Assembly (NCBI GenBank): GCA_945957495.1
Contig: CAMFLG010000009.1
Coordinates: forward strand, 1-19,878
Length of the DNA: 19,878 nucleotides
Reading direction: 5' to 3'
Source: an uncultured Pseudorhodobacter sp.
GTDB lineage: Bacteria > Pseudomonadota > Alphaproteobacteria > Rhodobacterales > Rhodobacteraceae
The position numbers and the translations under genes are program-made. The notes below the pieces were generated by a model. The model was not told the origin of the DNA. It did not search any database and worked only from the letters and a program-made list of their open reading frames with translations. Positions 7,338 to 15,166 of the stretch are shown here, one piece after another (the stretch's first letter is position 1; every line of letters begins with the position of its first letter).

Positions 7338-8275
7338 TTTCGGCGGTTGGGATCGAGGCAGAGACGGAATTTGCACGCTGGCGGCGCGGTGGTGAGGCGG
7401 TGGCCGCGGCAGCGGGCGTGACGATCTTGCGGCCGGGTCTGGTGGTGGCCGAAACCTCTTATGGCGGATCGTCGCTGATCCGGGCACTGGCGGCGCTGCC
7501 GTTTGTAACGCCGGTGGTGGGGGATGGCGCGCAAGCTTTCAACCCGATCCATGCCGTTGATCTGGCAGCGGTGGCGCTGGACTGTCTGGTCACGCCACCC
7601 GGGCCGGGGGCGTGGCAGTTGGGCGGGGCGGAAACGATCACTCAGACGGGCATGATCCGGGCGATGCAGGGCTGGCTGGGGCTGGCCGAGCGCCCGCTGC
7701 TGCGCCTGCCGATCGCGGTGGCGCGCGGTTTGGGGTGGATCGGCGATGCGCTGCGGATCGGGCCGGTTTCGGCAACGGCGGTGGCGCAGTTGCAGGCGGG
7801 GGTGCTGGCAGACCCCGCGCCGTTGTTGGGGCGAATTGCGGTGCGACCACGCGGGTTTCACGACGGGCTGGCGGCACGGCCGGCGGGCACGCAGGATCTG
7901 TGGCAGGCGCGACTTTACCTGCTGAAGCCGTTGATCCGGCTGGTTCTGGCGGCGCTGTGGCTGGGCTCTGCCGCGCTGGGGCTGTTCCTGCCGTTGGATC
8001 ATTTTCTACCATCGGTCCCTGCCCTGCCCGAAATCTTGGCGGTGATCCTGGCGCGGGCGGGCGGGATCGCCGATGCGGCGATTGGCTTGGCCCTGCTGCG
8101 CAACTGGCGGCCAAAGCCGGTGGCCTGGGCGCAACTGGCGCTGGTGCTGGGCTATACGCTGGGGTTGGGCATCATCGGCCCGGCGCTGTGGCTGGACCCA
8201 TTCGGCGGGTTGCTGAAAAACCTGCCCATTCTGGCGCTGCTGCTGGTGCATCTGGCCCTGGTCGAGGAACGGTGA
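7331..8275 (+). CDS. SDR-family protein with C-terminal DoxX-like membrane domain (frameshifted gene, part 2)
   Basis: This is the continuation of the SDR/epimerase-like protein in the next frame. It has LISAVGIEAETEFARW, then ILRPGLVVAETSYGGSSLIRALAALP and the FNPIHAVDLA motif common to NAD(P)-binding epimerase relatives. From about residue 195 it becomes a membrane domain of four hydrophobic segments, resembling DoxX-like domains (PF13781) that are often fused to these SDRs. It could start on its own at GTG 7331, but it would then lack the nucleotide-binding Rossmann half. The intact sequence downstream of the break, with no further stops, argues that the break is recent, bypassed or an error. 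The stop overlaps the ATG of the next gene by one base (TGATG). Confidence 0.8.
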   Translation: MLISAVGIEAETEFARWRRGGEAVAAAAGVTILRPGLVVAETSYGGSSLIRALAALPFVTPVVGDGAQAFNPIHAVDLAAVALDCLVTPPGPGAWQLGGAETITQTGMIRAMQGWLGLAERPLLRLPIAVARGLGWIGDALRIGPVSATAVAQLQAGVLADPAPLLGRIAVRPRGFHDGLAARPAGTQDLWQARLYLLKPLIRLVLAALWLGSAALGLFLPLDHFLPSVPALPEILAVILARAGGIADAAIGLALLRNWRPKPVAWAQLALVLGYTLGLGIIGPALWLDPFGGLLKNLPILALLLVHLALVEER

Positions 8276-8745
8276 TGGAGGCTTATTTCGTTGCCCGCTG
8301 GCTGCATATCCTGTCTTCAACCGTGCTGTTCGGCACCGGGATCGGCACGGCGTTTCAGATGGTCTGGGCGATGCGGACCGGACGGGTCGAGACGGTGCAT
8401 TCCGTGGCTGCGGGCGTTGTGGTGGCAGATTGGATTTTCACCCTGCCTGCGGGCGTGGTGCAGCCGGTGACGGGGATCTGGCTGGCGCATCTGGCCGGGC
8501 ATTCGCTGACCGCACCGTGGTTGTTGGCGGTTTATGCACTTTACCTTTTGGCGTTCTGCTGCTGGCTGCCGGTGGTGTTCCTGCAAATCCACATCCGCGA
8601 TCTGGCTGCAGCGGCGCTGCATGCAAGGGCGGAACTGCCACGCGCGGCGATGCGGCTTTATCGTATCTGGTTCGCGCTGGGCTGGCCCGCCTTCGGCGCG
8701 CTTGTGGCGGTCTTCTGGCTTATGGTAACAAAACCTGACTTTTGA
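8275..8745 (+). CDS. DUF2269 family integral membrane protein
   Basis: The 156-residue protein has about four membrane segments and conserved features of the DUF2269 family: RWLHILSSTVLFGTGIGTAF at the N-terminus, VVVADWIFTLPAGVVQPVTG in the middle, a helix with the LQIHIRD junction, and a C-terminal RIWFALGWPAF. Function is unknown. The same frame stays open upstream to 7612 through the SDR gene, but the ATG at 8275 is right: it overlaps the preceding stop, GAGG lies just ahead, and homologous residues begin there. It sits between the SDR/DoxX gene and apt in what looks like one transcript. Confidence 0.88.
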   Translation: MEAYFVARWLHILSSTVLFGTGIGTAFQMVWAMRTGRVETVHSVAAGVVVADWIFTLPAGVVQPVTGIWLAHLAGHSLTAPWLLAVYALYLLAFCCWLPVVFLQIHIRDLAAAALHARAELPRAAMRLYRIWFALGWPAFGALVAVFWLMVTKPDF

Positions 8746-8758
8746 AAGGCCTTTCCCG

Positions 8759-9304
8759 ATGACCCAGCCTGCCCGCAAAACCGTCAAGGACTATATCCGC
8801 ACCATCGTCGATTTTCCGCATGAGGGTATTCTGTTCCGCGATGTGACCACGCTGTTTGCCGATCCGCGCGGATTCCGGATGTGTGTGGATCAGCTGTTGG
8901 CCCCCTATGCCGGGATGCGGATTGACAAGGTGGTCGGGCTGGAGGCGCGCGGTTTTATCCTGGGCGGGGCGGTGGCGCATCAGCTTTCGACCGGCTTTGT
9001 GCCGATCCGCAAGAAGGGCAAGCTGCCGGGGCAGACGATTTCCCAGGCCTATACGCTGGAATATGGCGAGGCGGTGGTAGAGGTGCATGAGGATGCGATG
9101 CAGCCGGGCGAAAAGATCCTGCTGGTGGATGATCTTCTGGCCACCGGTGGCACCGCCGAGGCTGGCATCCGGCTGATCGAGCGGCTGGGCGCGCAGGTGG
9201 TTGGCTGCGCCTTTGTGGTCGATCTGCCGGAACTGGGCGGGCGCAAAAAGCTGGAAGCGATGGGGATGGACGTGTTTGCCTTGTGCGAATTCGAAGGGCT
9301 TTGA
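8759..9304 (+). CDS. apt: Adenine phosphoribosyltransferase
   Basis: It makes AMP and pyrophosphate from adenine and PRPP (purine salvage, cytoplasm). The 181 residues match the family. The PRPP-binding loop is ILLVDDLLATGGT at about 120-132, GLEARGF at 60-66 is the adenine-enzyme-specific motif, and PIRKKGKLPG with a following TLEYG forms the flexible active-site loop. GAAAGG lies about nine bases before the ATG. It ends the mtnP transcript, which fits recycling of the adenine released by MtnP. A hairpin terminator follows. Confidence 0.97.
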   Translation: MTQPARKTVKDYIRTIVDFPHEGILFRDVTTLFADPRGFRMCVDQLLAPYAGMRIDKVVGLEARGFILGGAVAHQLSTGFVPIRKKGKLPGQTISQAYTLEYGEAVVEVHEDAMQPGEKILLVDDLLATGGTAEAGIRLIERLGAQVVGCAFVVDLPELGGRKKLEAMGMDVFALCEFEGL

Positions 9305-9410
9305 ACCGCGTTAACCGTTTCTTCAACGAATCACTTTAGCTGTGATCAGGCCGGGGCTACCCACCCCGGCGGACACGCTGCTTGCAACACGTGACCCACC
9401 CAACCCCAGC

Positions 9411-9442
9411 GCCCTGTCGGTTTTCCGGCAGGGCGTTTCCTT
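9411..9442 (+). terminator. Rho-independent-type terminator after apt
   Basis: A 10-bp stem (GCCCTGTCGG at 9411-9420 with CCGGCAGGGC at 9425-9434, one G-U pair) closes a TTTT loop and is followed by GTTTCCTT. It lies between apt and the convergent DUF1428 gene. A second GC-rich hairpin, GCCGGGG/CCCCGGC at 9350-9370, lies upstream in the same gap but has no T tract. Confidence 0.6.
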
Positions 9443-9467
9443 GTGAAACGGCCAAGGTCAGGCCGGG

Positions 9468-9824
9468 TCAGCCACGCGTATCGAATATCTGCTCGAACTC
9501 GCCCCAGATCATGCGCTTGCCGTCGAAGGGCATGGCGGGCATGTCCTTCCAGCGCGCATCACTGAACATCCGATCAGTCGCGGCCTCATGGGTTTGCTTG
9601 TCGGGCCATTCAATCCAGGAAAACACGATGGCTTCGCCGTCTTGTGCCAGTACCGCGCGTTTGAAGTCGGTGACTTGGCCGTCTGGTATCGTCTCGCTCC
9701 AGCTTTCGACGACGCGCAGCGCACCGTATTCCTTGAACAGTTCCGCCGCCTTGCGGGCCACGTCAATGTAAGCCTGCTTGTTGGCTTTAGGCACTGCAAT
9801 CACGAAACCCTGAATGTAGGACAT
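9468..9824 (-). CDS. DUF1428 domain-containing protein
   Basis: A 118-residue ferredoxin-like-fold protein of the DUF1428 family (YbaA-like; dimeric alpha/beta-barrel relatives). Visible: the starting MSYIQGFVIAVP, then ALRVVESWSETIPDGQVTDFKRAV, IVFSWIEWPDK and a C-terminal MPFDGKRMIWGEFEQI. The function of the family is unknown. The ATG at 9824 is preferred because AGGAG sits seven bases upstream; a TTG at 9830 would add two residues but is too close to that site. It is the last gene of the long minus-strand series, 97 bases after the FAD oxidase gene. Confidence 0.88.
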   Translation of the reverse strand: MSYIQGFVIAVPKANKQAYIDVARKAAELFKEYGALRVVESWSETIPDGQVTDFKRAVLAQDGEAIVFSWIEWPDKQTHEAATDRMFSDARWKDMPAMPFDGKRMIWGEFEQIFDTRG

Positions 9825-9921
9825 CTTCAAGCTCCTGCTGAATGACGGGGGGAAAGCCTGATCTTAGGTCAAAGCCTGTGCAGCGATCAACCGGGCAGGA
9901 CGGTGGGGCAGATGTGGTGCC

Positions 9922-11340
9922 TTAGCCCTGCCGCAGCACGGCACCGGGATTCATGATGCCGTTCGGGTCCAGCGCCGCCTTGATCACACGCATGGCGGCC
10001 AGTTTGCCGGGATCGCCATAGCGTTGCAGGTCGTCTACCTTCAGCCGCCCCAGCCCGTGTTCGGCGGAGACCGAGCCGCCCATGGCGTTGACCAGATCAT
10101 GCACGCAGGTTTTCACCAGATCGACCTGGGCCGCGTAATCCTTGCGGTTGCGCCCCTTTGGCGGGAAGACGTTGTAATGCAGGTTGCCGTCGCCCAGATG
10201 GCCAAAGCAGTTGATGCGGAAATCACCGATGGCTGCCAGTTTCGGCCCGGCGACGGTGATGAATTCCGGCACAAGGCCAAGCGGGAGTGAGATGTCATGG
10301 CTGGAGATGGCGCCGATCAGGCGGTTCGCCTCGGGGATGGCCTCGCGGATGCGCCACAGGGCGGTGCGTTGGGTTTCAGAGGTGGCGATGACGCCGTCAG
10401 AGACGAGGGATTGCGCAAGCCCCGCCTCGAACAGGGCGGCAAGGTGATCGGCGGCAGCGCCAAAACCTGTGGGCAGGCCAATCTCGATCAGCACCAGCCA
10501 TTCGGGATGGCCTGCGAGGGGTGATTTCACCTCGGGGATTTTCTCGGCCAGAAAATCAAGGCCCATGCGGTGGATCAGTTCAAAGGCCGTGACCATGCCC
10601 GACAGGCGAGCTTCGGCCAGGGACAGCAGGCGCAGGGCGGCGGCGGGGCTTTCGACGGCCAAAAGCGCCGTGCCCACCTCTGCCGGTTTGGGGAAAAGCC
10701 GCAGGCTGGCGGCGGTGATCACGCCCAGCGTGCCTTCGGCGCCGATCAGAAGGTGGCGCAGGTCATAGCCGGTGTTGTCCTTGCGCAGACGTTTCAGCCC
10801 GTTGAAGATGGTGCCATCGGGCAGAACCGCCTCGATCCCAAGGCAAAGGTCGCGGGTGTTGCCATAGCGCAGAACGTTCAGCCCGCCCGCATTGGTGGAC
10901 AGGTTGCCACCGATGCGCGCGGTGCCTTCCGAGGCCAGCGCCAAGGGAAAGATGCGGTCCACCGCGGCGGCGGCGGCATGCACATCGGCCAGCACCATGC
11001 CCGCCTCGACCACCAGCGCGTTTTCCTCCGGGTAGGCGCCGCGCAGGGCGGCCATGCGTTCCAAAGACAGGACCAGTGGCGGCGGGCCTTCGGGCTGCAA
11101 CTGCCCGCCGACAAGGCCGGTGCCGCCGCCCCAGGGCACGACACCGACGCGCGCGGCGTTGCAAGCGCGCAGGATCGCCGACACCTCGGCTGTGCTGCGC
11201 GGCAGGGCCAAGGCCCCCGCCCGCCCCTGCCAGCGCCCACGCGGTTCTTCCAGATAGCGCGGTTCCGCCGCCCGCAGCGTATCGGGCGGCAGTTGGGCGC
11301 GCAAAAGGTCAACAAAGGCAGGGTCGGCAGGGTTCAGCAT
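9922..11340 (-). CDS. FAD-binding oxidoreductase (GlcD/D-lactate dehydrogenase type)
   Basis: A 472-residue FAD-linked oxidase of the vanillyl-alcohol-oxidase fold. FAD-binding domain: VVPWGGGTGLVGG at about 67-79 (pyrophosphate loop) and GTARIGGNLSTNAGGLNVLRYGN at about 139-161. C-terminal catalytic domain: FGHLGDGNLHYNVFP and SAEHGLGRLK, both with histidines conserved in D-2-hydroxyacid dehydrogenases. Likely substrates are D-lactate, glycolate or D-2-hydroxyglutarate; sequence alone does not decide. No iron-sulfur GlcF or second FAD subunit is adjacent, so a single-subunit enzyme is likelier than the glcDEF complex. It starts five bases after the DUF1697 stop, so the two are probably co-transcribed; the ATG has only a weak ribosome site. 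Confidence 0.9.
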   Translation of the reverse strand: MLNPADPAFVDLLRAQLPPDTLRAAEPRYLEEPRGRWQGRAGALALPRSTAEVSAILRACNAARVGVVPWGGGTGLVGGQLQPEGPPPLVLSLERMAALRGAYPEENALVVEAGMVLADVHAAAAAVDRIFPLALASEGTARIGGNLSTNAGGLNVLRYGNTRDLCLGIEAVLPDGTIFNGLKRLRKDNTGYDLRHLLIGAEGTLGVITAASLRLFPKPAEVGTALLAVESPAAALRLLSLAEARLSGMVTAFELIHRMGLDFLAEKIPEVKSPLAGHPEWLVLIEIGLPTGFGAAADHLAALFEAGLAQSLVSDGVIATSETQRTALWRIREAIPEANRLIGAISSHDISLPLGLVPEFITVAGPKLAAIGDFRINCFGHLGDGNLHYNVFPPKGRNRKDYAAQVDLVKTCVHDLVNAMGGSVSAEHGLGRLKVDDLQRYGDPGKLAAMRVIKAALDPNGIMNPGAVLRQG

Positions 11341-11345
11341 GGTGT

Positions 11346-11891
11346 TTATACCGCAATGGTCCGGGCCAAGGCCGCGATGGCGGCAACCGAGGTCTGGTTG
11401 CGCGCGGTCTTTGGCACTTTCAACAATCGTTCCAGCTTTTCTGCCAGAACCGAGCGGCCAATGCCATTGGGCAACAAGAGATAGAGCGCGGCATAGCTTT
11501 GCTTGACCATCTCGCCCCCCGTGGCATGGGCCGCGATGGTAGACAGTTCGACCGCAGATACCGGTTCGGCCAGAAACATCACATGCACCTTGCTGCCGTC
11601 GATATTGCCTTGCTGCACGAAGGGGTTGGCGGCCAAAATGGCATCGAATTCGGCCAGCGACATCATGAACAGCGCCGGGGCAAAGCCGAAGCGGTCTTTC
11701 ATCGCGGTAGCGATCTTGGTGGCAAGATCGGGCACGCCGGGATCAAGAAACACGGCGTTGCCGCTTTGGATATGGGTGCGCACGGCGCTGACGCCTTGCT
11801 CTGTCAGCATCTGGCGGAATTCCGGCATCGGCAAACGGTTCGCACCTGCCACGTTTACGCCGCGCAGCAGCAGCACTTTGATCTCGGTCAT
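11346..11891 (-). CDS. DUF1697 domain-containing protein
   Basis: The protein of about 181 residues carries the DUF1697 signature: LLLRGVNVAGANRLPMPEFRQ at the N-terminus, followed by VRTHIQSGNAVF. The family is widespread and has no established function. I prefer the ATG at 11891 because GGAGAG lies just ahead; a GTG at 11909 in the same frame would add six residues. The C-terminal part (LLPNGIGRSVLAEKLERLL, then TARNQTSVAAI) follows the family pattern. It sits five bases before the FAD oxidase and 40 bases after the RimJ-like gene. Confidence 0.88.
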   Translation of the reverse strand: MTEIKVLLLRGVNVAGANRLPMPEFRQMLTEQGVSAVRTHIQSGNAVFLDPGVPDLATKIATAMKDRFGFAPALFMMSLAEFDAILAANPFVQQGNIDGSKVHVMFLAEPVSAVELSTIAAHATGGEMVKQSYAALYLLLPNGIGRSVLAEKLERLLKVPKTARNQTSVAAIAALARTIAV

Positions 11892-11931
11892 GGGACTCTC
11901 CACGGACACCGCCAGTCACGCCAGCGTAGGG

Positions 11932-12516
11932 TCAGCCCACGTCCGTGCGACCACGCCGGTCATTCCGTAGGTTCGCGTATAGCACATGGTTGCGCCAGCG
12001 CCCGTTGATTTGCAGATAAGATTGCGCCACGCCTTCATATTTGAAGCCGGATTTTTCCAGAACCCCGCGCGAGGCGGTGTTTTCCGGCAGGCAGGCCGAT
12101 TCGATGCGGCTCAGATCCATATTGGCGAAGGCGTGATGCACCAGCGCCTGCACCGCCTCGCGCATATAGCCTTTGCGGGCAAAGGGCGCGCCGATCCAAT
12201 AGCCGATGGTGCCCGCCTGCACCGGGCCGCGGCGGATGTTGTCCAGGGTGACGGCGCCCAGCAGCGTCTGATCCTCGCGCCGGATCAGGATGAGGGGGAG
12301 CGCGGTGCCCTGCGCCTCGGCCCGGCCTGCCCAATAGACGCGGTTGGTAAAGGCCTTGCGCGACAGATGGTCATGCGCCCAGACCGGTTCCCACGGCATC
12401 AGGTGATCGGCAGAGGCTTCGCGCAGGCCCGCCCAGGCGCGGTAATCGGCATGGGTGGGCAGCCGCAGGGTCATGCGTTCCGTTTCAACCGTGGGACGCC
12501 TGCGGAAGGTCAGCAT
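11932..12516 (-). CDS. GNAT N-acetyltransferase, RimJ/RimL-like
   Basis: The 194-residue protein has the RimJ-type layout: ETERMTLRLP near the N-terminus, IGYWIGAPFARKGYMREAV with the acetyl-CoA loop at about 112-118, and the typical ENTASRGVLEKSGFKYEG at about 145-162. RimJ acetylates the N-terminus of ribosomal protein S5 in E. coli; members in other bacteria often have other targets, so only the class is claimed. The ATG overlaps the M16 peptidase stop by one base (TGATG), indicating translational coupling. The protein ends in a charged tail (NDRRGRTDVG). Confidence 0.88.
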   Translation of the reverse strand: MLTFRRRPTVETERMTLRLPTHADYRAWAGLREASADHLMPWEPVWAHDHLSRKAFTNRVYWAGRAEAQGTALPLILIRREDQTLLGAVTLDNIRRGPVQAGTIGYWIGAPFARKGYMREAVQALVHHAFANMDLSRIESACLPENTASRGVLEKSGFKYEGVAQSYLQINGRWRNHVLYANLRNDRRGRTDVG

Positions 12517-13775
12517 CAGGCAACCAACCGCTTGCGGATATCCTCCAGCGACGGGGCATCTGCCACCGGGCCGTAAAGCGCCAAGGCCGCGTCGGATTCC
12601 GTGATGGTTCCGGCATAGCGGCGCACATCGGCCACCGACACCGCGTCGATCTTGGCCACAGCCTCGTCCACATCGGGCACGCGGCCATAGATCGCCAGCA
12701 GCCGCGCGATGCGTTCGGCCCGGGCAGAGGGGCTTTCCAGACCCATCAGCATGCCTGCCTTGATCTGGGCGCGGGCGCGGGCAACCTCTGCCTCGGACAT
12801 ATCGTCGGCGGCACGTTTCAGCTCGTCCATGGTGATCTGGGTCAGATCGCCGATTTCCTCGGCCGACGTGCCTGCGTAAAGCGTGATCTGGCCGGTATCC
12901 TCATAGGCGCCCGATTGCGCGAAAATCGAATAGCACAGGCCCCGTTCTTCGCGCACCTTCTGGAACAGGCGGCTGGACATGCCGCCGCCCATCGTCATCG
13001 CGTAAACCTGCGCGGTGTAAACGTCGGGGTGGCGGTAGCCGGGTGCATCGAAGGCCATGGCGAAATGCACCTGTTCCAGATCCTTCACCTCGCGCCGTTC
13101 GGCGCCTTTGAAGGCGGCGGGCTGAAAGCTGGTGGCGGGTTTCGCGGCCAAACCGCCAAACATCGCCTCGGCCTGTCTGACGATGGCGTCGTGGTCGACA
13201 CCGCCTGCGGCAGACAGGATCATCTGGCCGGGACCATAATGTTCGGAGACAAAGCCCTGCAAATCCTGACGGGTGAAGGCAGACACCCGCTCTTCCGGCC
13301 CCAGAATGGTGCGGCCAAATGCCTGATCGGGATAGCTTGCCTCTTGCAGCCAATCGAACACAATATCGTCGGGCGTATCCAGAGCCTGACCGATTTCCTG
13401 CAGGATCACATGGCGTTCAACCTCGATTTCCTTTTCGTCAAAGGCGGGGTTCAGCACGATGTCGCCGATCACGTCCAGCGCAAGGCCCACATCCGCCTCT
13501 AGCACGCGGGCGTAGTAGGCGGTCATTTCGCGGCTGGTGTAGGCGTTGATATAGCCGCCGACATCCTCGATTTCCTCGGCGATCTGCAGGCTGGTGCGCC
13601 GCTGGGTGCCCTTGAAGGCCATATGTTCCAGAAAATGCGCGATGCCGTTCTGTTCGGCCCGTTCATGCCGACCGCCCGCCATCACCCAGATGCCCGCGCT
13701 GGCGGATTTCAGCCCGGGCATATGTTCGGTGACGATGCGGAACCCGTTCGGCAGCGTGGTCAGGCGAAGGCTCAA
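12516..13775 (-). CDS. M16 family zinc peptidase (mitochondrial processing peptidase-like)
   Basis: A 419-residue M16 metallopeptidase. The inverted zinc motif HxxEH is H47-F-L-E50-H51 in NGIAHFLEHMAFKGT, and the third ligand is most likely E127 in ERHVILQEIGQ, at the expected spacing. The second domain carries GGGMSSRLFQKVREERGLCYSI, a hallmark of M16B peptidases and of the alphaproteobacterial relatives of mitochondrial processing peptidase. It probably degrades or trims peptides in the cytoplasm; I see no signal peptide. The natural substrate is unknown. Its ATG overlaps the thrC stop by four bases (ATGA). Confidence 0.94.
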   Translation of the reverse strand: MSLRLTTLPNGFRIVTEHMPGLKSASAGIWVMAGGRHERAEQNGIAHFLEHMAFKGTQRRTSLQIAEEIEDVGGYINAYTSREMTAYYARVLEADVGLALDVIGDIVLNPAFDEKEIEVERHVILQEIGQALDTPDDIVFDWLQEASYPDQAFGRTILGPEERVSAFTRQDLQGFVSEHYGPGQMILSAAGGVDHDAIVRQAEAMFGGLAAKPATSFQPAAFKGAERREVKDLEQVHFAMAFDAPGYRHPDVYTAQVYAMTMGGGMSSRLFQKVREERGLCYSIFAQSGAYEDTGQITLYAGTSAEEIGDLTQITMDELKRAADDMSEAEVARARAQIKAGMLMGLESPSARAERIARLLAIYGRVPDVDEAVAKIDAVSVADVRRYAGTITESDAALALYGPVADAPSLEDIRKRLVA

Positions 13776-15157
13776 CGGGCAATCCTTTCACGGATCAGGG
13801 CCTGCAACGCCCCCAGATCATTTGTTACACGAGTGACACGTTCAGGGCGGTCAAACAAGTCGGCCATGCGCGGCGGCAGGCCCGGGCGGGTGCCCATGGC
13901 GGCCTGAACCGCGTCGGGGAATTTGGCGGGGTGGGCGGTGGCAAGGGTGATCATCGGGGTGGTGCCCAGATGTTCGGCGGCCACCTTCACCCCAACGGCG
14001 GAATGCGGGCACAGGATTTCGCCGGTCTCAGTATAGGTGCGGGCGATGGTGGCGCTGGTTTCATCCTCGGAACAGCGGCCCGAGGTGAAGGTTTGGCGCA
14101 GCATCTGCAACGCGCCCTGGCTGATGTGGAAGCCGCCGGATTTCAGTTCCGCCATCAGCGCCGCCACCGCAGCGCCATCGCGGCCATAGGCATCGAACAG
14201 CGCGCGTTCAAAGTTCGACGAGACCTGAATATCCATCGACGGCGAGATCGAGGGTTTCACCCCGTTGGTGGTGTAATCGCCCGACTTCAGCGCGCGGTCC
14301 AGAATGTCGTTCTGGTTGGTGGCGATGACCAGTTGCGCGATGGGCAAGCCCATCTTGCGCGCGATGTAGCCTGCGAAAATGTCGCCGAAATTGCCGGTGG
14401 GAACGGTGAAGCTGACCTCGCGGTAGGGCGCGCCCAAGGACAGGGCGGAAGAGAAGTAATAGACCACCTGCGCCAGCACCCGCGCCCAGTTGATCGAATT
14501 GACGCCTGCCAGACGCACGCCATCGCGGAAGGCGAAGTCGTTGAACATATCCTTGACGCGGGCCTGACAATCATCGAAATCGCCATCCATCGCCAGCGCG
14601 TGAACGTTCGCCTCTGACGGCGTGGTCATCTGGCGCCGCTGCACATCGGACACGCGGCCATGCGGGTAAAGGATGAACAGATCCACGTTGGCAAGGCCCC
14701 GGAACGCCTCCATCGCCGCCGATCCGGTATCGCCAGAGGTGGCGCCGACGATGGTAATACGCTCGCCCGTCTTGGCCAGTGCCGCCTGCATCATCTGCCC
14801 GATGAGCTGCATGGCGAAATCCTTGAAGGCAAGGGTCGGGCCGTGGAACAGTTCCAAAAGGAAGTGGTTCGGCCCCAGTTGCACCAAGGGCGCGCGGGCG
14901 GTGTGGCCAAAATTGGCATAGGCCTTGGTCAGCAGCGACCGGAATTCCGCATCCGAAAAGATATCGCCCAGAAACGGGCGCATGACGCGATAGGCGATGT
15001 CTTCATAGGGCAGGCCCGCCAGGGCCGCGATATCCTCGCGCATCATCACCGGCACGGTTTCGGGCACATAAAGGCCACCGTCGCGCGCCAGCCCCGTCAT
15101 CATCGCTTCGCCAAAGTTCAGAACCGGGGCCGCGCCCCTTGTCGAGATATACCGCAT
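13772..15157 (-). CDS. thrC: Threonine synthase
   Basis: It converts O-phosphohomoserine to threonine with PLP, the last step of threonine synthesis. The 461 residues fit the long (type 2, yeast/proteobacterial) class. Visible: the N-terminal MRYISTRG, the PLP lysine K112 in TLAFKDFAMQL, the phosphate-binding loop ATSGDTGSAA at about 139-148, and NSINWARVLAQVVYYF. It lies nine bases after the SURF1 stop and overlaps the M16 gene by four, so it is probably on the same transcript as the oxidase assembly gene ahead of it. No other threonine gene is in the window. Confidence 0.97.
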   Translation of the reverse strand: MRYISTRGAAPVLNFGEAMMTGLARDGGLYVPETVPVMMREDIAALAGLPYEDIAYRVMRPFLGDIFSDAEFRSLLTKAYANFGHTARAPLVQLGPNHFLLELFHGPTLAFKDFAMQLIGQMMQAALAKTGERITIVGATSGDTGSAAMEAFRGLANVDLFILYPHGRVSDVQRRQMTTPSEANVHALAMDGDFDDCQARVKDMFNDFAFRDGVRLAGVNSINWARVLAQVVYYFSSALSLGAPYREVSFTVPTGNFGDIFAGYIARKMGLPIAQLVIATNQNDILDRALKSGDYTTNGVKPSISPSMDIQVSSNFERALFDAYGRDGAAVAALMAELKSGGFHISQGALQMLRQTFTSGRCSEDETSATIARTYTETGEILCPHSAVGVKVAAEHLGTTPMITLATAHPAKFPDAVQAAMGTRPGLPPRMADLFDRPERVTRVTNDLGALQALIRERIAR

Positions 15158-15166
15158 CTTTCGCCC

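Noticed and set aside
7612..8274. Upstream extension of the DUF2269 frame
   Set aside because: The extension overlaps the SDR/DoxX coding region in another frame and reads as low-complexity Gly/Ala. The ATG at 8275 overlaps the previous stop and begins the conserved residues.
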